A stretch of DNA of 64,000 nucleotides, from positions 1 through 64,000 of the forward strand of contig NZ_JAKQZA010000011.1 in assembly GCF_023008165.1 (NCBI RefSeq), read 5' to 3'. The notes below the pieces were generated by a model. That model was not told the DNA's origin. It did not search any database and was given only the letters and a program-made list of their open reading frames with translations. This document shows, piece by piece, positions 1-7,170 of this stretch (positions are counted from its first letter, which is position 1; the number at the start of each line of letters is the position of its first letter). The translations under genes and the position numbers were made by a program. The stretch is from Kordiimonas laminariae. GTDB lineage: Bacteria; Pseudomonadota; Alphaproteobacteria; Sphingomonadales; Kordiimonadaceae.

Positions 1-377
1 TCAGCAGAGACCATTTTGTAGTATTCCACTGTAAGCGTGTATTCAGTATCGAGAGCTGTTTGTTCAAGATAGGTGGCTGCATTTGATACCAATGCCTCGT
101 TGGGAAGGTCGCCTTTTTCTGGAACACCATTTTTATCTAAACGGTATCGAAGCCCGGTGGTTTGTGCATAAATGTTCAATTCTTTTAGTAAAGGGCTGAG
201 GCCTTGCTCTTGATAGATAGCTTCGAAAGGGCATAGTTCGCAGGCATAAATGTCTGCCGTGGTTTCTTCGATTTGGCGATCAAACCACCTATCTAGATAC
301 AGGCTCAACGTAGCAATAGCCATGAAAGCTGCGATACCGTATATGGCAACCATACGGCCAATATAACTATTCAACAT
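1..377 (-). CDS. Sensor histidine kinase, N-terminal part only (cut by window edge)
   Basis: The ATG at 375-377 (minus strand) opens a frame that stays open to the window edge, giving 125 residues. It begins with a short cytoplasmic tail and one membrane helix (about residues 8-27), followed by a periplasmic stretch, as in two-component sensor kinases. The start overlaps the stop of the response regulator by 11 bp, the usual arrangement for a translationally coupled pair. The periplasmic part contains a C-E-L-C motif about 22 residues after the helix, which could bind a metal; that is inference. The HAMP, HisKA and ATPase domains would lie outside the window, so the kinase call rests on the gene pair. 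Confidence 0.75.
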   Translation of the reverse strand, partial: MLNSYIGRMVAIYGIAAFMAIATLSLYLDRWFDRQIEETTADIYACELCPFEAIYQEQGLSPLLKELNIYAQTTGLRYRLDKNGVPEKGDLPNEALVSNAATYLEQTALDTEYTLTVEYYKMVSA

Positions 378-1056
378 TGTTTGATACCTTGTACCCTATG
401 CCCCGAACCGTATGTAGGAGGGGGTGGTCAAAGTCGTGATCGATCTTTTTTCTCAGATTGCTCATATGAACATCGATAACATTGGTGTTGGTGGTAAAGT
501 TATAGCCCCACACATTTTCTAGCAGCATAGTTCGTGTCTGAACTCGATCAGGGTTTTTTAGCAATTGTTCGAGAAGTGTGAATTCTCTGGTTTTTAAATC
601 GATTTTCCTGCCAGCTCGCGTTACCTCTCTAGTGAGGAGATTCATTTCTAAATCACCGATGGTTAGCCTTGAGTTTTCCTGGTTTGAAGAAAGTGGTTCA
701 GAGCGGCGCATGAGCACTTCAAGCCGAGCTGTTAGCTCACTAAAGGCAAAAGGTTTTACAAGATAATCATCACCACCGCTTTTAAGGCCTTTCACACGTT
801 CATCAACATCCGCAAGGGCGGACAGGATTAAGATAGGAACTTTGTTATCCACGGCGCGAAGCGCTTTGATAATAGACAGGCCATCCAGTTCGGGAAGCAT
901 TCTATCGACAATTAGAATATCGTATTTTTGATCCATTGCTAGAGTGAGGCCATCGCGCCCGTTACTGACGTGATCAATGCTATGCCCTAATTCTCGGAGC
1001 CCTTTAATCAGATATTCTGCAACGCCTGGGTCGTCTTCAATGAGCAAAAGATGCAT
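367..1056 (-). CDS. OmpR/PhoB-family response regulator
   Basis: A 229-residue two-domain regulator. The receiver domain (about 1-115) shows the acidic pocket E7/D8/D9, the phospho-acceptor D51 in the V-D-R-M-L-P context, S79 and K101-P102. The C-terminal winged helix (about 130-225) ends with the family's R-G-I-G-Y-K strand. It is followed with an 11-bp overlap by the sensor kinase. It lies 45 bp downstream of the DJ-1/PfpI fusion gene and probably shares a transcript with it and with the permease. Its signal is unknown. The surrounding metal genes suggest a CopR/CusR/CzcR-like role, but the sequence alone does not prove it. Confidence 0.93.
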   Translation of the reverse strand: MHLLLIEDDPGVAEYLIKGLRELGHSIDHVSNGRDGLTLAMDQKYDILIVDRMLPELDGLSIIKALRAVDNKVPILILSALADVDERVKGLKSGGDDYLVKPFAFSELTARLEVLMRRSEPLSSNQENSRLTIGDLEMNLLTREVTRAGRKIDLKTREFTLLEQLLKNPDRVQTRTMLLENVWGYNFTTNTNVIDVHMSNLRKKIDHDFDHPLLHTVRGIGYKVSNNVE

Positions 1057-1101
1057 CTTATCTACCTGTTGTTCCCGAACTGAAAGCCTTCTTGTGCAAG
1101 G

Positions 1102-2280
1102 CTAGTCTTCTATAGTTTCTTTATATTGACCAGTGTCTTCTGGCTGCCAGTCATATTCCATATTTCTGGCCGCCATTTTTGCAACCTTCAATCCTTTTAA
1201 TCTAGCTACCAGATGAAGGGCCCCGTCGATGCCTGACGAAACACCGGCAGTGGTTAAAATTTTCCCATTATCAACGAAACGTGGACCTCTAATAGCTTCA
1301 AACCCTTGTTCTGCAGCCATGGCTGTGAGCCATTCCATCCAGGCTCCGTGAGTGGTGGTTTGCAAACCATCCAACATAGAAGAACCACCTAGAATGAGCA
1401 CGCCATTGCAAACAGACATGGTGATAGCGCTTTTAGCTGAGGTTTCTTTGATCCAATCTATGGTCTCTTGTTGGTGGAGGATAGAGGCAACGGACCCACC
1501 TGGAATTATGAGAATATCTGCATCGGGCATATTAGCGAAACTATATTCTGGGATAATTCTATGACCCATGCCTTCATAAGCTTTATTTAAAGGGGCAACC
1601 GTATATGCATTGAAGACGTGAGCGTTTGCAAAAACTTCCATAGGGCCTGCCCAATCAAGAACATCAACGCCATCGAACACCAATATGGCAACATTCATTG
1701 TGTCAGTTGTCATCATATGATGGTCATCGGTTTTGACCTCAGCGAGGATATCCTTCTGTTTGAAGCGCATTAGTTGCTTGCGTCCTAACCAATCGAGTGT
1801 GCCTTCTATTTCTCCGGCGGTAATCAGTGTTCCTTGGAACTGAATACCCGCGTCAGCAAGAAGGAAGCGGATGTTCTTGCCGTCTGCTGCAAAGTGGATA
1901 TCAGTGCTTGGCTTATTTTCCATCGCTCTCGTATCCATGCCCATATAAGTAAAGGTGGCTTCCAGACCTTGCCGTTTCTGGGTAACTTCGAAACTGATGG
2001 GATGTGTATGAGAAACCATTGGCATCTCTCCGTGCCAGTATCCGACGAGGGGAGATGGCACCTTCTTGAGAACCATCTGGTCCTTTGTATGATTTGATTT
2101 ATATCGCTGTGTTACTCGGGTTTCACGTCGGCTGACATGGTCTGATGTTTTGTTTTCGGATTTAACATACACTTCTTGCGCGTGTGTTTTATCGGGTTGT
2201 TGTATTTCGGCGAAGAGGCCGAGACAGGCTGTCGTTAACACCAATCCAATCGTGGTGTGCTTTAAGGAGAATGCCATCAC
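1102..2280 (-). CDS. Exported two-part protein: beta-rich domain plus DJ-1/PfpI domain
   Basis: 392 residues. An N-terminal signal peptide (hydrophobic about 9-22) is followed by a low-complexity linker, a compact domain rich in beta-type sequence (about 75-178), and a DJ-1/PfpI-type domain (about 195-372). The latter shows the D-I-L-I-I-P-G-G strand and a candidate nucleophile C291 in S-V-C-N-G, followed by T-T-H-G-A-W, as in isonitrile hydratase-like and GlxA-type members. No AraC HTH follows. Export of such a domain behind a second domain is unusual. GTG 2280 has the better Shine-Dalgarno spacing (AAAGGA, 7 nt); ATG 2277 is the alternative. Substrate is unknown. It sits between the permease and the two-component genes. 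Confidence 0.8.
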   Translation of the reverse strand: MMAFSLKHTTIGLVLTTACLGLFAEIQQPDKTHAQEVYVKSENKTSDHVSRRETRVTQRYKSNHTKDQMVLKKVPSPLVGYWHGEMPMVSHTHPISFEVTQKRQGLEATFTYMGMDTRAMENKPSTDIHFAADGKNIRFLLADAGIQFQGTLITAGEIEGTLDWLGRKQLMRFKQKDILAEVKTDDHHMMTTDTMNVAILVFDGVDVLDWAGPMEVFANAHVFNAYTVAPLNKAYEGMGHRIIPEYSFANMPDADILIIPGGSVASILHQQETIDWIKETSAKSAITMSVCNGVLILGGSSMLDGLQTTTHGAWMEWLTAMAAEQGFEAIRGPRFVDNGKILTTAGVSSGIDGALHLVARLKGLKVAKMAARNMEYDWQPEDTGQYKETIED

Positions 2281-2360
2281 TATCGTTTCCTTTATTTGAT
2301 GAGTGACGGCACGCTACTGTTTGCTCATTAAAAGAATCTTCGACTTAGATTAAAAGTTTT

Positions 2361-3428
2361 TCATGTTGCTCCTAGATTGATCAACCAGCTGATGGTCAGT
2401 ACTTGTGGCAAAGTGATAACAGGAAGGAAAAGGGCAAATTTCCAGGATTTTGCTGTGTCTTTTAAAATCATGATTTCTGTATAATCTGTCGACACACCGG
2501 TCATTAGAAATGCGAAACTGTTTCCTGGTGCATTTGCTCGAGTGAGGAGGTCAGCTGCGATTGGTGTACTACCCTCTGAACATACTTCTATAATGGTTGC
2601 TACCAGTACAGTCAGACCAAGCCCGGCAAGGGTAGGTCCAAAGTATGTTTGAAAGCTTGCTGTATCAACAAACGCGCGAATTAAGGCAGCTAGTACTACA
2701 CCAAATAAAATCCAACGAATAACCATTCGACTATCTTTTATACCCGTGATGAGCAAATCCTTGAAGTATGTGGAATCAAACCTTGTCGCTTTGATACCTG
2801 CAATAGCTGCGGGCCAAAATTTGAACTCTTCAGGTAAGTCTAGAGTGTTGGGGTTTTGGGGAAGCTTTCCTTCTTTAACCAACCAATCGAACAATAGCCC
2901 AGATATAATTGCGATCACCAATGAAAGGCCAATAAACGCTAAAGCCCAATTGAGACCAATCAGCGCAATGAGCACTATCGTCAAAGAAAAGCTATTCCAG
3001 GGACTTGCAACAAGAAAAGCAATAACTTGTCCTGCTGTGGCGCCTCGCTCATATAATTTGGCAGCAACCATTAAGATACCATGACTACATAGATCAAGTA
3101 GAACCCCTCCTAAAGTAGCTCTGACAATCCCGCCAAATCCACCATGGCGTCCAAAGATAGAAATAACAAATTCTCTTGGTATCTTAGCAAGGACTGCTAC
3201 CATGAAAATCCCAATGGTAATGCCCCACCAAATGGTATTGATAAGTTCATAGACCGTAGTACTTAGTGTTTTAAGCCAAGCGATTTGCATCTGAATATCA
3301 GGTTGCACCAAATACGTTAAATACAGTGCAGCTACCATAGTTAATGATCCCCGCAGGAGCCAGTCAGGCTTACCTTGTTTACCATGGCATTTGGAGTTGG
3401 CTTGTTGGGAATAGCAACTATCCGTCAT
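2361..3428 (-). CDS. ArsP/YraQ-type permease (PF03773-like), putative metal efflux
   Basis: 355 residues with about eight to ten hydrophobic segments. The two characteristic halves of the family are visible: an A-S-P-W-N-S-F helix about mid-protein, and a C-terminal half with C-S-E-G-S-T-P-I and a T-G-V-S-T-D-Y motif. The family includes predicted organoarsenical and Cu/Zn exporters (for example the SO_0444 type). ATG 3428 is preferred because GAGGAG lies 7 nt upstream; an earlier GTG at 3446 is possible. The N terminus carries two Cys and a His ahead of the first helix, a possible metal-binding tail. The start overlaps the MerR stop by 11 bp, so the regulator and transporter are co-translated. 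The metal is not determined. Confidence 0.85.
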   Translation of the reverse strand: MTDSCYSQQANSKCHGKQGKPDWLLRGSLTMVAALYLTYLVQPDIQMQIAWLKTLSTTVYELINTIWWGITIGIFMVAVLAKIPREFVISIFGRHGGFGGIVRATLGGVLLDLCSHGILMVAAKLYERGATAGQVIAFLVASPWNSFSLTIVLIALIGLNWALAFIGLSLVIAIISGLLFDWLVKEGKLPQNPNTLDLPEEFKFWPAAIAGIKATRFDSTYFKDLLITGIKDSRMVIRWILFGVVLAALIRAFVDTASFQTYFGPTLAGLGLTVLVATIIEVCSEGSTPIAADLLTRANAPGNSFAFLMTGVSTDYTEIMILKDTAKSWKFALFLPVITLPQVLTISWLINLGAT

Positions 3429-3840
3429 GAGTGATCTCCTCACCATAGAGATGACTTATAATACTACACTCGCTGAGTGGCTGTTCATCCGCGGGACAAT
3501 ATTTGGCTAGCCGTTCTAAGCTAGCTTGCATAAGCTGTAAGCGTTGAATTTTCTCCTCAATTTCTTGCAACTTTGTTTGAGCGCGGTCGTTTACCTGCGC
3601 ACAGTCTGCTTCAGGATTGCCTGTTAAAGCCAACAATTCGCTAATTTCAGATAACGAAAACCCAAGGGTTTGAGCTTCTCGGATAAAACGTACCTTGTTT
3701 ACGGTATCATCACCATAAACCCGATATCCAGATGAAAGCCTGTCTGGAGCAGGAAGAAAACCACTACGCTCGTAATAACGAATTGTTTCAACACCAACTC
3801 CTGTGTGTGCGGCCAATTTACCGATAGTAAAATGCTTCAT
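3418..3840 (-). CDS. MerR-family metal-responsive regulator (paralogue 1)
   Basis: 140 residues: winged HTH (1-70, with the typical R-Y-Y-E-R-S-G-F-L turn), a long dimerisation helix and a metal loop. C80, C115 and C125 occupy metal-binding positions with the spacing of ZntR C79/C114/C124, but the neighbouring second Cys and the His of ZntR are absent. The site is therefore a three-thiolate one, as in Hg/Pb-type members. The gene is translationally coupled to the permease. A 20-bp-spacer promoter with an inverted repeat lies 53 bp upstream, suggesting autoregulation. Paralogues with the same Cys positions lie at 6615 and 11826. Confidence 0.93.
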   Translation of the reverse strand: MKHFTIGKLAAHTGVGVETIRYYERSGFLPAPDRLSSGYRVYGDDTVNKVRFIREAQTLGFSLSEISELLALTGNPEADCAQVNDRAQTKLQEIEEKIQRLQLMQASLERLAKYCPADEQPLSECSIISHLYGEEITHDG

Positions 3841-3851
3841 GTTCGTCTCCT

Positions 3852-3876
3852 ACACCCTGATTTTCTATGAGGGTGT
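3852..3876. repeat. Inverted repeat in the leader of the merR-permease operon
   Basis: ACACCCT (3852-3858) and AGGGTGT (3870-3876) form a perfect 7-bp inverted repeat with an 11-nt loop. It lies just upstream of the Shine-Dalgarno of the MerR gene. It could be an mRNA hairpin or a second protein-binding site. Confidence 0.5.
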
Positions 3877-3892
3877 CAAATTGATTCGTCGA

Positions 3893-3924
3893 ACCCTACA
3901 CCTTGAACTCTACTACAAGGTCAA
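3893..3924 (-). promoter_or_regulatory. MerR-type promoter/operator of the merR-permease operon
   Basis: On the minus strand a TTGACC -35 box (3919-3924) and a weak TAGGGT -10 box (3893-3898) are separated by 20 bp, the stretched spacing of MerR-family promoters (ZntR uses 20). The spacer region contains the inverted repeat ACCTTG/CAAGGT. The -10 match is poor. Confidence 0.6.
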
Positions 3925-3975
3925 GGGTTAATTCGCTGAGCTGGAACGCTGGAAGAATATTGGTTAATTTAATGA

Positions 3976-4006
3976 TTGACCTTGGAGCATGGTCCAAGGC
4001 TATCCC
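3976..4006 (+). promoter_or_regulatory. MerR-type promoter/operator facing right
   Basis: TTGACC (3976-3981) and TATCCC (4001-4006) are 19 bp apart. The spacer carries the perfect dyad CCTTGGA/TCCAAGG with a 6-nt centre. This matches the architecture of MerR-activated promoters. It points toward a terminator at 4149 and then the small secreted protein at 4241. Confidence 0.7.
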
Positions 4007-4011
4007 TTTAC

Positions 4012-4178
4012 TGATTGACTGCGGACCTTCTTTGAAGGGCTGTATTTCCCCTATGCATGTTCAATTGAGGCCCTGACACTATTTCCTCAATTGATACGGT
4101 TACGTTCCTCATGTGGCCAATCCTCGCATCGTATGTATAGGGTTACTTCCGGGAGGCGGTTATGCCTCCCGGCTTTTT
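4012..4178 (+). ncRNA. Candidate metal-inducible small RNA or attenuator leader
   Basis: The stretch between the MerR-type promoter (3976-4006) and a strong terminator (4149-4178) has no convincing ORF. It contains a 10-bp perfect inverted repeat, TCAATTGAGG/CCTCAATTGA, near 4060-4092. A transcript of about 165 nt is predicted. It could be a stand-alone sRNA or a leader whose terminator controls read-through into the gene at 4241. The call rests only on the promoter-hairpin-terminator layout. Confidence 0.4.
4149..4178 (+). terminator. Rho-independent terminator ahead of the small secreted protein
   Basis: CCGGGAGGC (4149-4157) pairs with GCCTCCCGG (4164-4172) and is followed by C and five T. 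It lies between promoter and gene, which suggests attenuation or a separate short RNA. Confidence 0.85.
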
Positions 4179-4240
4179 ATGCAAATAATGAAATATTTTT
4201 TCTTGACCCTGTAGGTAGGTCAAAAGTTATCAAGAGTTGT

Positions 4241-4588
4241 ATGAAGGCGTTAAAGAACATCCTATCAATATTTTTTATATTCTCACTGTGTATAGGGGGA
4301 AGCGACGGGGTAGCGCTTGCGAGCATAGAATCAAACTTATCATGCCCCAAAATGCATCATGAAGCAGCTATGGCAATAGTACCTCATTCACTTGAGGGCA
4401 GTGAATGTACCAAGGCTGGGCAAGGCTTATGTAATGTATATTGCGGAACTGGCCTTCAGTATCAGGCGTGTGATGTTGAAGAGCCTTTCAGGCAGTATGT
4501 CTCGGGAAAAATAGTGTTCGACAGAATATCCAAGACATATATTGGATTTGTAGAGGACCAGCTAATTCCCCCTCCCGAATTGGTATAG
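4241..4588 (+). CDS. Small secreted Cys-rich protein with proline tail (type S1)
   Basis: 115 residues. The internal ATG at 4241 gives a good signal peptide (K near the N terminus, hydrophobic 8-27, A-L-A-S site); the longer upstream frame does not. The mature part has five Cys, an M-H-H motif and a C-terminal I-P-P-P-E-L-V tail. I do not recognise a family. By position (behind a MerR-type promoter in a metal island) and by the proline-rich end it resembles the proteins at 11274, 14804 and 25499, and loosely the CopL/DUF2946 type of exported metal-linked proteins. Copper or other soft-metal binding is inference. Confidence 0.65.
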   Translation: MKALKNILSIFFIFSLCIGGSDGVALASIESNLSCPKMHHEAAMAIVPHSLEGSECTKAGQGLCNVYCGTGLQYQACDVEEPFRQYVSGKIVFDRISKTYIGFVEDQLIPPPELV

Positions 4589-4794
4589 AAAGCCGGAATT
4601 TATGAGAGTTTGTGGTTCAATCCTACTCCCAAGAACTACACCCTTCCCAAGAAAGCGAGCAAAGTATCATTCCCTTTAAACTTTGCTCCTGCATAAATTC
4701 CAGCTTTCCACGTTGGCCCAACGGTAGCAGTGCGGGTCAACCTGCCCTGAGAGGGGAGATACCGTACCAACCGCAAAAAGCTCTCTTCTCAGGG
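4588..4794 (+). ncRNA. Highly structured intergenic RNA candidate
   Basis: Starting at the stop codon of the preceding gene, GAAAGCCGGAATTTATG (4588-4604) pairs with its near-perfect complement at 4692-4708 (one mismatch). That stem encloses a second one, GAGCAAAGT (4657-4665) with ACTTTGCTC (4680-4688). A further 14-bp stem with two G-U pairs is CCCTGAGAGGGGAG (4745-4758) with 4781-4794. The only ORF here (4612-4815) lacks family features and runs across the stems. It could be a 3'-UTR-derived RNA, a decayed mobile element or an unknown ncRNA. The rest of the gap to 5052 holds only the terminator at 4926. Confidence 0.45.
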
Positions 4795-4925
4795 CTTAGT
4801 TTGATGGGCGTGTAGCTTGTAAACCAGCGGATATACAGACCCTGAGTTCTGTACAGAGGTTGTCATGAGGCCACCATTTCTCTTGATAACTTGGCATTGA
4901 GCCATCTGTGCAGAGTTCGTAACTT

Positions 4926-4958
4926 CCGGCAGGTCACCACTCGGCCTGCCGGCTTTTT
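4926..4958 (+). terminator. Rho-independent terminator
   Basis: CCGGCAGG (4926-4933) pairs with CCTGCCGG (4945-4952) and is followed by CTTTTT. Its flanks resemble those of the terminator at 4149, as if the two shared an origin. Confidence 0.85.
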
Positions 4959-5052
4959 ACCAAGATGTTTCATGCATTAAACATGGCCATTTATTCAAGC
5001 ACGCACTCTTCTCTATAGATACGGTTATCTCCTTTTTAATAGGAGTCGTATT

Positions 5053-5919
5053 ATGAAGATATTGCGGGTGTGCTTGGCTATTTTATATGTCCCATTCACA
5101 TTGATAGGTTTCAATTACATTGCCATTCAGATTGTCGTATCTGGGTATGATTACTATTTTTTAGTAATGTTGTTGGCCTTGGCGATCATGCTTTCATTTT
5201 TTGTAGAATACCTGATTCCTTACCAGAAAAACTGGAATACTGCACATAATGACAGTGTGAGAGACCTCCTTCATGCTTGTGTAAATGAGGCCGCCAACAG
5301 TATGTCGGTAATACTCTTGCCTATAATTGCGGCTTTTGTTCCCCATCTAAATTTTTGGCCAGATGAATGGCCAATATGGGGACAATTGTTACTAGCAGTT
5401 TTTATATCAGATTTAGGAATCACACTTGTCCATTATGCAAGCCATAAAAACATGTTCCTATGGCGATTTCATGCTGTCCATCATTCGGTCAAACGTATGT
5501 ACGGTTTCAACGGTTTAATGAAACATCCTATACATCAAGCTTTTGAAACAATTGGAGGTACTTTCCCGTTAGTAGCTCTCGGAATACCAGTTGAGATCGC
5601 TGCTTTACTAGCATTTGCAATAGCCGTTCAACTGTTGTTACAGCATAGTAATGTAGATATGAAAATTGGCCCTTTGAGATATTTTCTTGCTCTTGCTCCC
5701 TTACATCGATTTCACCATATCAAGCGACCAATTGAGGGCGATGTAAATTTCGGCCTGTTCACGACTATATGGGATCGAATGCTTGGTACGGCTGTTTATG
5801 ATGCTGATCGCATCTTTACATCCGAAGATTTAGGGATAGAGAAAGAGCCTGATTATCCCACTAAATATGTAGCTCAGATGCTTAAGCCCTTTTCTCGAGC
5901 GAATGATCGGGTGCAATAG
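5053..5919 (+). CDS. Fatty acid hydroxylase/sterol desaturase superfamily membrane protein
   Basis: 288 residues with several membrane helices and the histidine clusters of the di-iron hydroxylase family: H-Y-A-S-H and H-A-V-H-H in mid-protein, H-S-N-V-D, and H-R-F-H-H near residue 220. These ligate a di-iron centre that hydroxylates lipid C-H bonds. The substrate cannot be read. A GGAG Shine-Dalgarno lies 8-9 nt before the ATG. The 3' end overlaps the convergent AraC gene by 38 bp. Its place inside a metal-resistance island is odd; remodelling of membrane lipid under stress would be a possible reason (inference). Confidence 0.85.
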   Translation: MKILRVCLAILYVPFTLIGFNYIAIQIVVSGYDYYFLVMLLALAIMLSFFVEYLIPYQKNWNTAHNDSVRDLLHACVNEAANSMSVILLPIIAAFVPHLNFWPDEWPIWGQLLLAVFISDLGITLVHYASHKNMFLWRFHAVHHSVKRMYGFNGLMKHPIHQAFETIGGTFPLVALGIPVEIAALLAFAIAVQLLLQHSNVDMKIGPLRYFLALAPLHRFHHIKRPIEGDVNFGLFTTIWDRMLGTAVYDADRIFTSEDLGIEKEPDYPTKYVAQMLKPFSRANDRVQ

Positions 5920-6577
5920 TTATATTGATATTCAGAACTCCTTGAGAAGGAGAAACACCAAATGTTTGTTTCATAGTTCGAGAGAAATGTGCAGAATCTG
6001 AAAAGCCAGCTTCATGGGCGGCCTGTGTCAATGAATTACCTTTTCCAGTTAAATGAACTGCTTTGCAAAGACGACGCCAAAGAACATATCGCCTCAAAGG
6101 AAGCCCTGTAGCATTGCGGAATTTATTACTAAAAGAACTTTTAGACATGCCTGCTTGTTGCGCGGTGTTTTCTAACGTGATGTTACTGATCAATTGCTCT
6201 TCAATAAGAGTAAGAGCATGCTCAATTTTTCCATTAGAGACAATACGGGATGCCTTGCTTAGGTAAGCACACCATTTCTTGACATTGCACTTCTGCAATA
6301 GTTGAGGTGGAACAAGGGTGGGTTCAGCGTACACAATATCTACGTCATGGTGCGTAGGCCTCAACTGATGGAATGTATTAGAAGGGATTACAGTGAAATC
6401 ATTTGTGGTTTTTTCAGAACCGTCAACATTCATTGCAAGTGGAACGTCAGCAGAAAATACGGCTTGTAAAGGATAATGCCTATGAGGGTGGGTGTCGCCA
6501 ACCGGGCCTCTATAGTGTGCCCAGCCTAACCCCAGATTTAGTTTACCTACCCATTTTTTTTCAGTGCGATGATAAGT
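5882..6577 (-). CDS. AraC-family transcriptional regulator
   Basis: 231 residues from ATG 6577. The N-terminal part is cupin-like (H-P-H-R-H-Y near residue 37 of this start). The C-terminal 100 residues are the two-HTH AraC/XylS domain, with A-G-M-S-K-S-S-F-S and A-G-F-S-D-S-A-H-F-S helices. A TTG at 6655 would add 26 residues and overlap the upstream MerR gene by 41 bp; the start is therefore uncertain. The 3' end overlaps the convergent hydroxylase gene, a likely target or partner. The effector is unknown. Confidence 0.85.
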   Translation of the reverse strand, partial: TYHRTEKKWVGKLNLGLGWAHYRGPVGDTHPHRHYPLQAVFSADVPLAMNVDGSEKTTNDFTVIPSNTFHQLRPTHHDVDIVYAEPTLVPPQLLQKCNVKKWCAYLSKASRIVSNGKIEHALTLIEEQLISNITLENTAQQAGMSKSSFSNKFRNATGLPLRRYVLWRRLCKAVHLTGKGNSLTQAAHEAGFSDSAHFSRTMKQTFGVSPSQGVLNINITIAPDHSLEKRA

Positions 6578-6614
6578 CATAGGAATGGGATGAAGCCTAC
6601 TTGGGTTTGATATC

Positions 6615-7034
6615 TCACGAATGGTTTTCTGTATTGCCGTAAAGGTGGTTAACAATGCTACACTCGCTGAGGGGGCGGTTATCAGCTGGACAATATTTAG
6701 CCAAAGTTTTCAAACTTGCCTGCATTTTTTCAAGTTGAGAGATTTTGGCTTGTACTTCCTTTAACTTAGACTCTGCCTTCCTGTTAATCGTCGCACAGTC
6801 TGTATGAGGGTTGTCGGTTAATTGAAAAAGCTCGGATATTTCTTTCAATGTAAAACCAAGCTTTTTTGCTTCCATAATAAATCGCATTTTTCCAACAGTA
6901 TCGTGATCGTATACTCGATATCCTGATGGGAGTCTTTCTGCTTTGGGAAGAAAGCCTTTACGTTCGTAATAACGGATCGTAGCGACATCCACACCTGCCT
7001 GTTCTGCTAGTTTGCCGATAGTAAAAACTGCCAT
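6615..7034 (-). CDS. MerR-family metal-responsive regulator (paralogue 2)
   Basis: 139 residues from ATG 7034, which has AAGG about 6 nt upstream; a longer frame to 7085 is unlikely because the family motif begins at this ATG. The HTH is at 1-70. The ligands C80, C115 and C125 stand exactly as in the MerR proteins at 3418 and 11826. It precedes the AraC gene closely and lies downstream of the PepSY gene. I could not find a convincing MerR-type promoter in 7035-7170. The paralogues suggest expansion of one regulator family inside the island, with separate operator targets. Confidence 0.92.
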   Translation of the reverse strand: MAVFTIGKLAEQAGVDVATIRYYERKGFLPKAERLPSGYRVYDHDTVGKMRFIMEAKKLGFTLKEISELFQLTDNPHTDCATINRKAESKLKEVQAKISQLEKMQASLKTLAKYCPADNRPLSECSIVNHLYGNTENHS

Positions 7035-7170
7035 CAAAACCCTTTCTGTGCGTCTGGCACTTTTAGGAAAACTAGGCAACATCATACGTTAAATGTAGCG
7101 ATTTGAGAAGGTAGTTGAACCCCGTCATGATTGTGAGAAGAGGTTCAATGTTCTTCTGTAAGTATGGTAG

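Noticed and set aside
4612-4740. A GGTTCAATCC stretch and a GCCCAACGGTAGC stretch that look like tRNA T-loop and D-loop pieces.
   Set aside because: No cloverleaf, acceptor stem or anticodon arm can be drawn; the order is wrong for a normal tRNA and not supported for a permuted one.
4612-4815. A 67-codon ORF in the gap after the first small secreted protein.
   Set aside because: It runs across strong RNA stems, has no ribosome site and no protein-like features. The region is better described as structured RNA.
7115-7148. TTGAACC/GGTTCAA inverted repeat upstream of the second MerR paralogue, as a possible MerR operator.
   Set aside because: The arms are 20 bp apart, no -10 box fits at 17 to 20 bp spacing, and the orientation is unclear.
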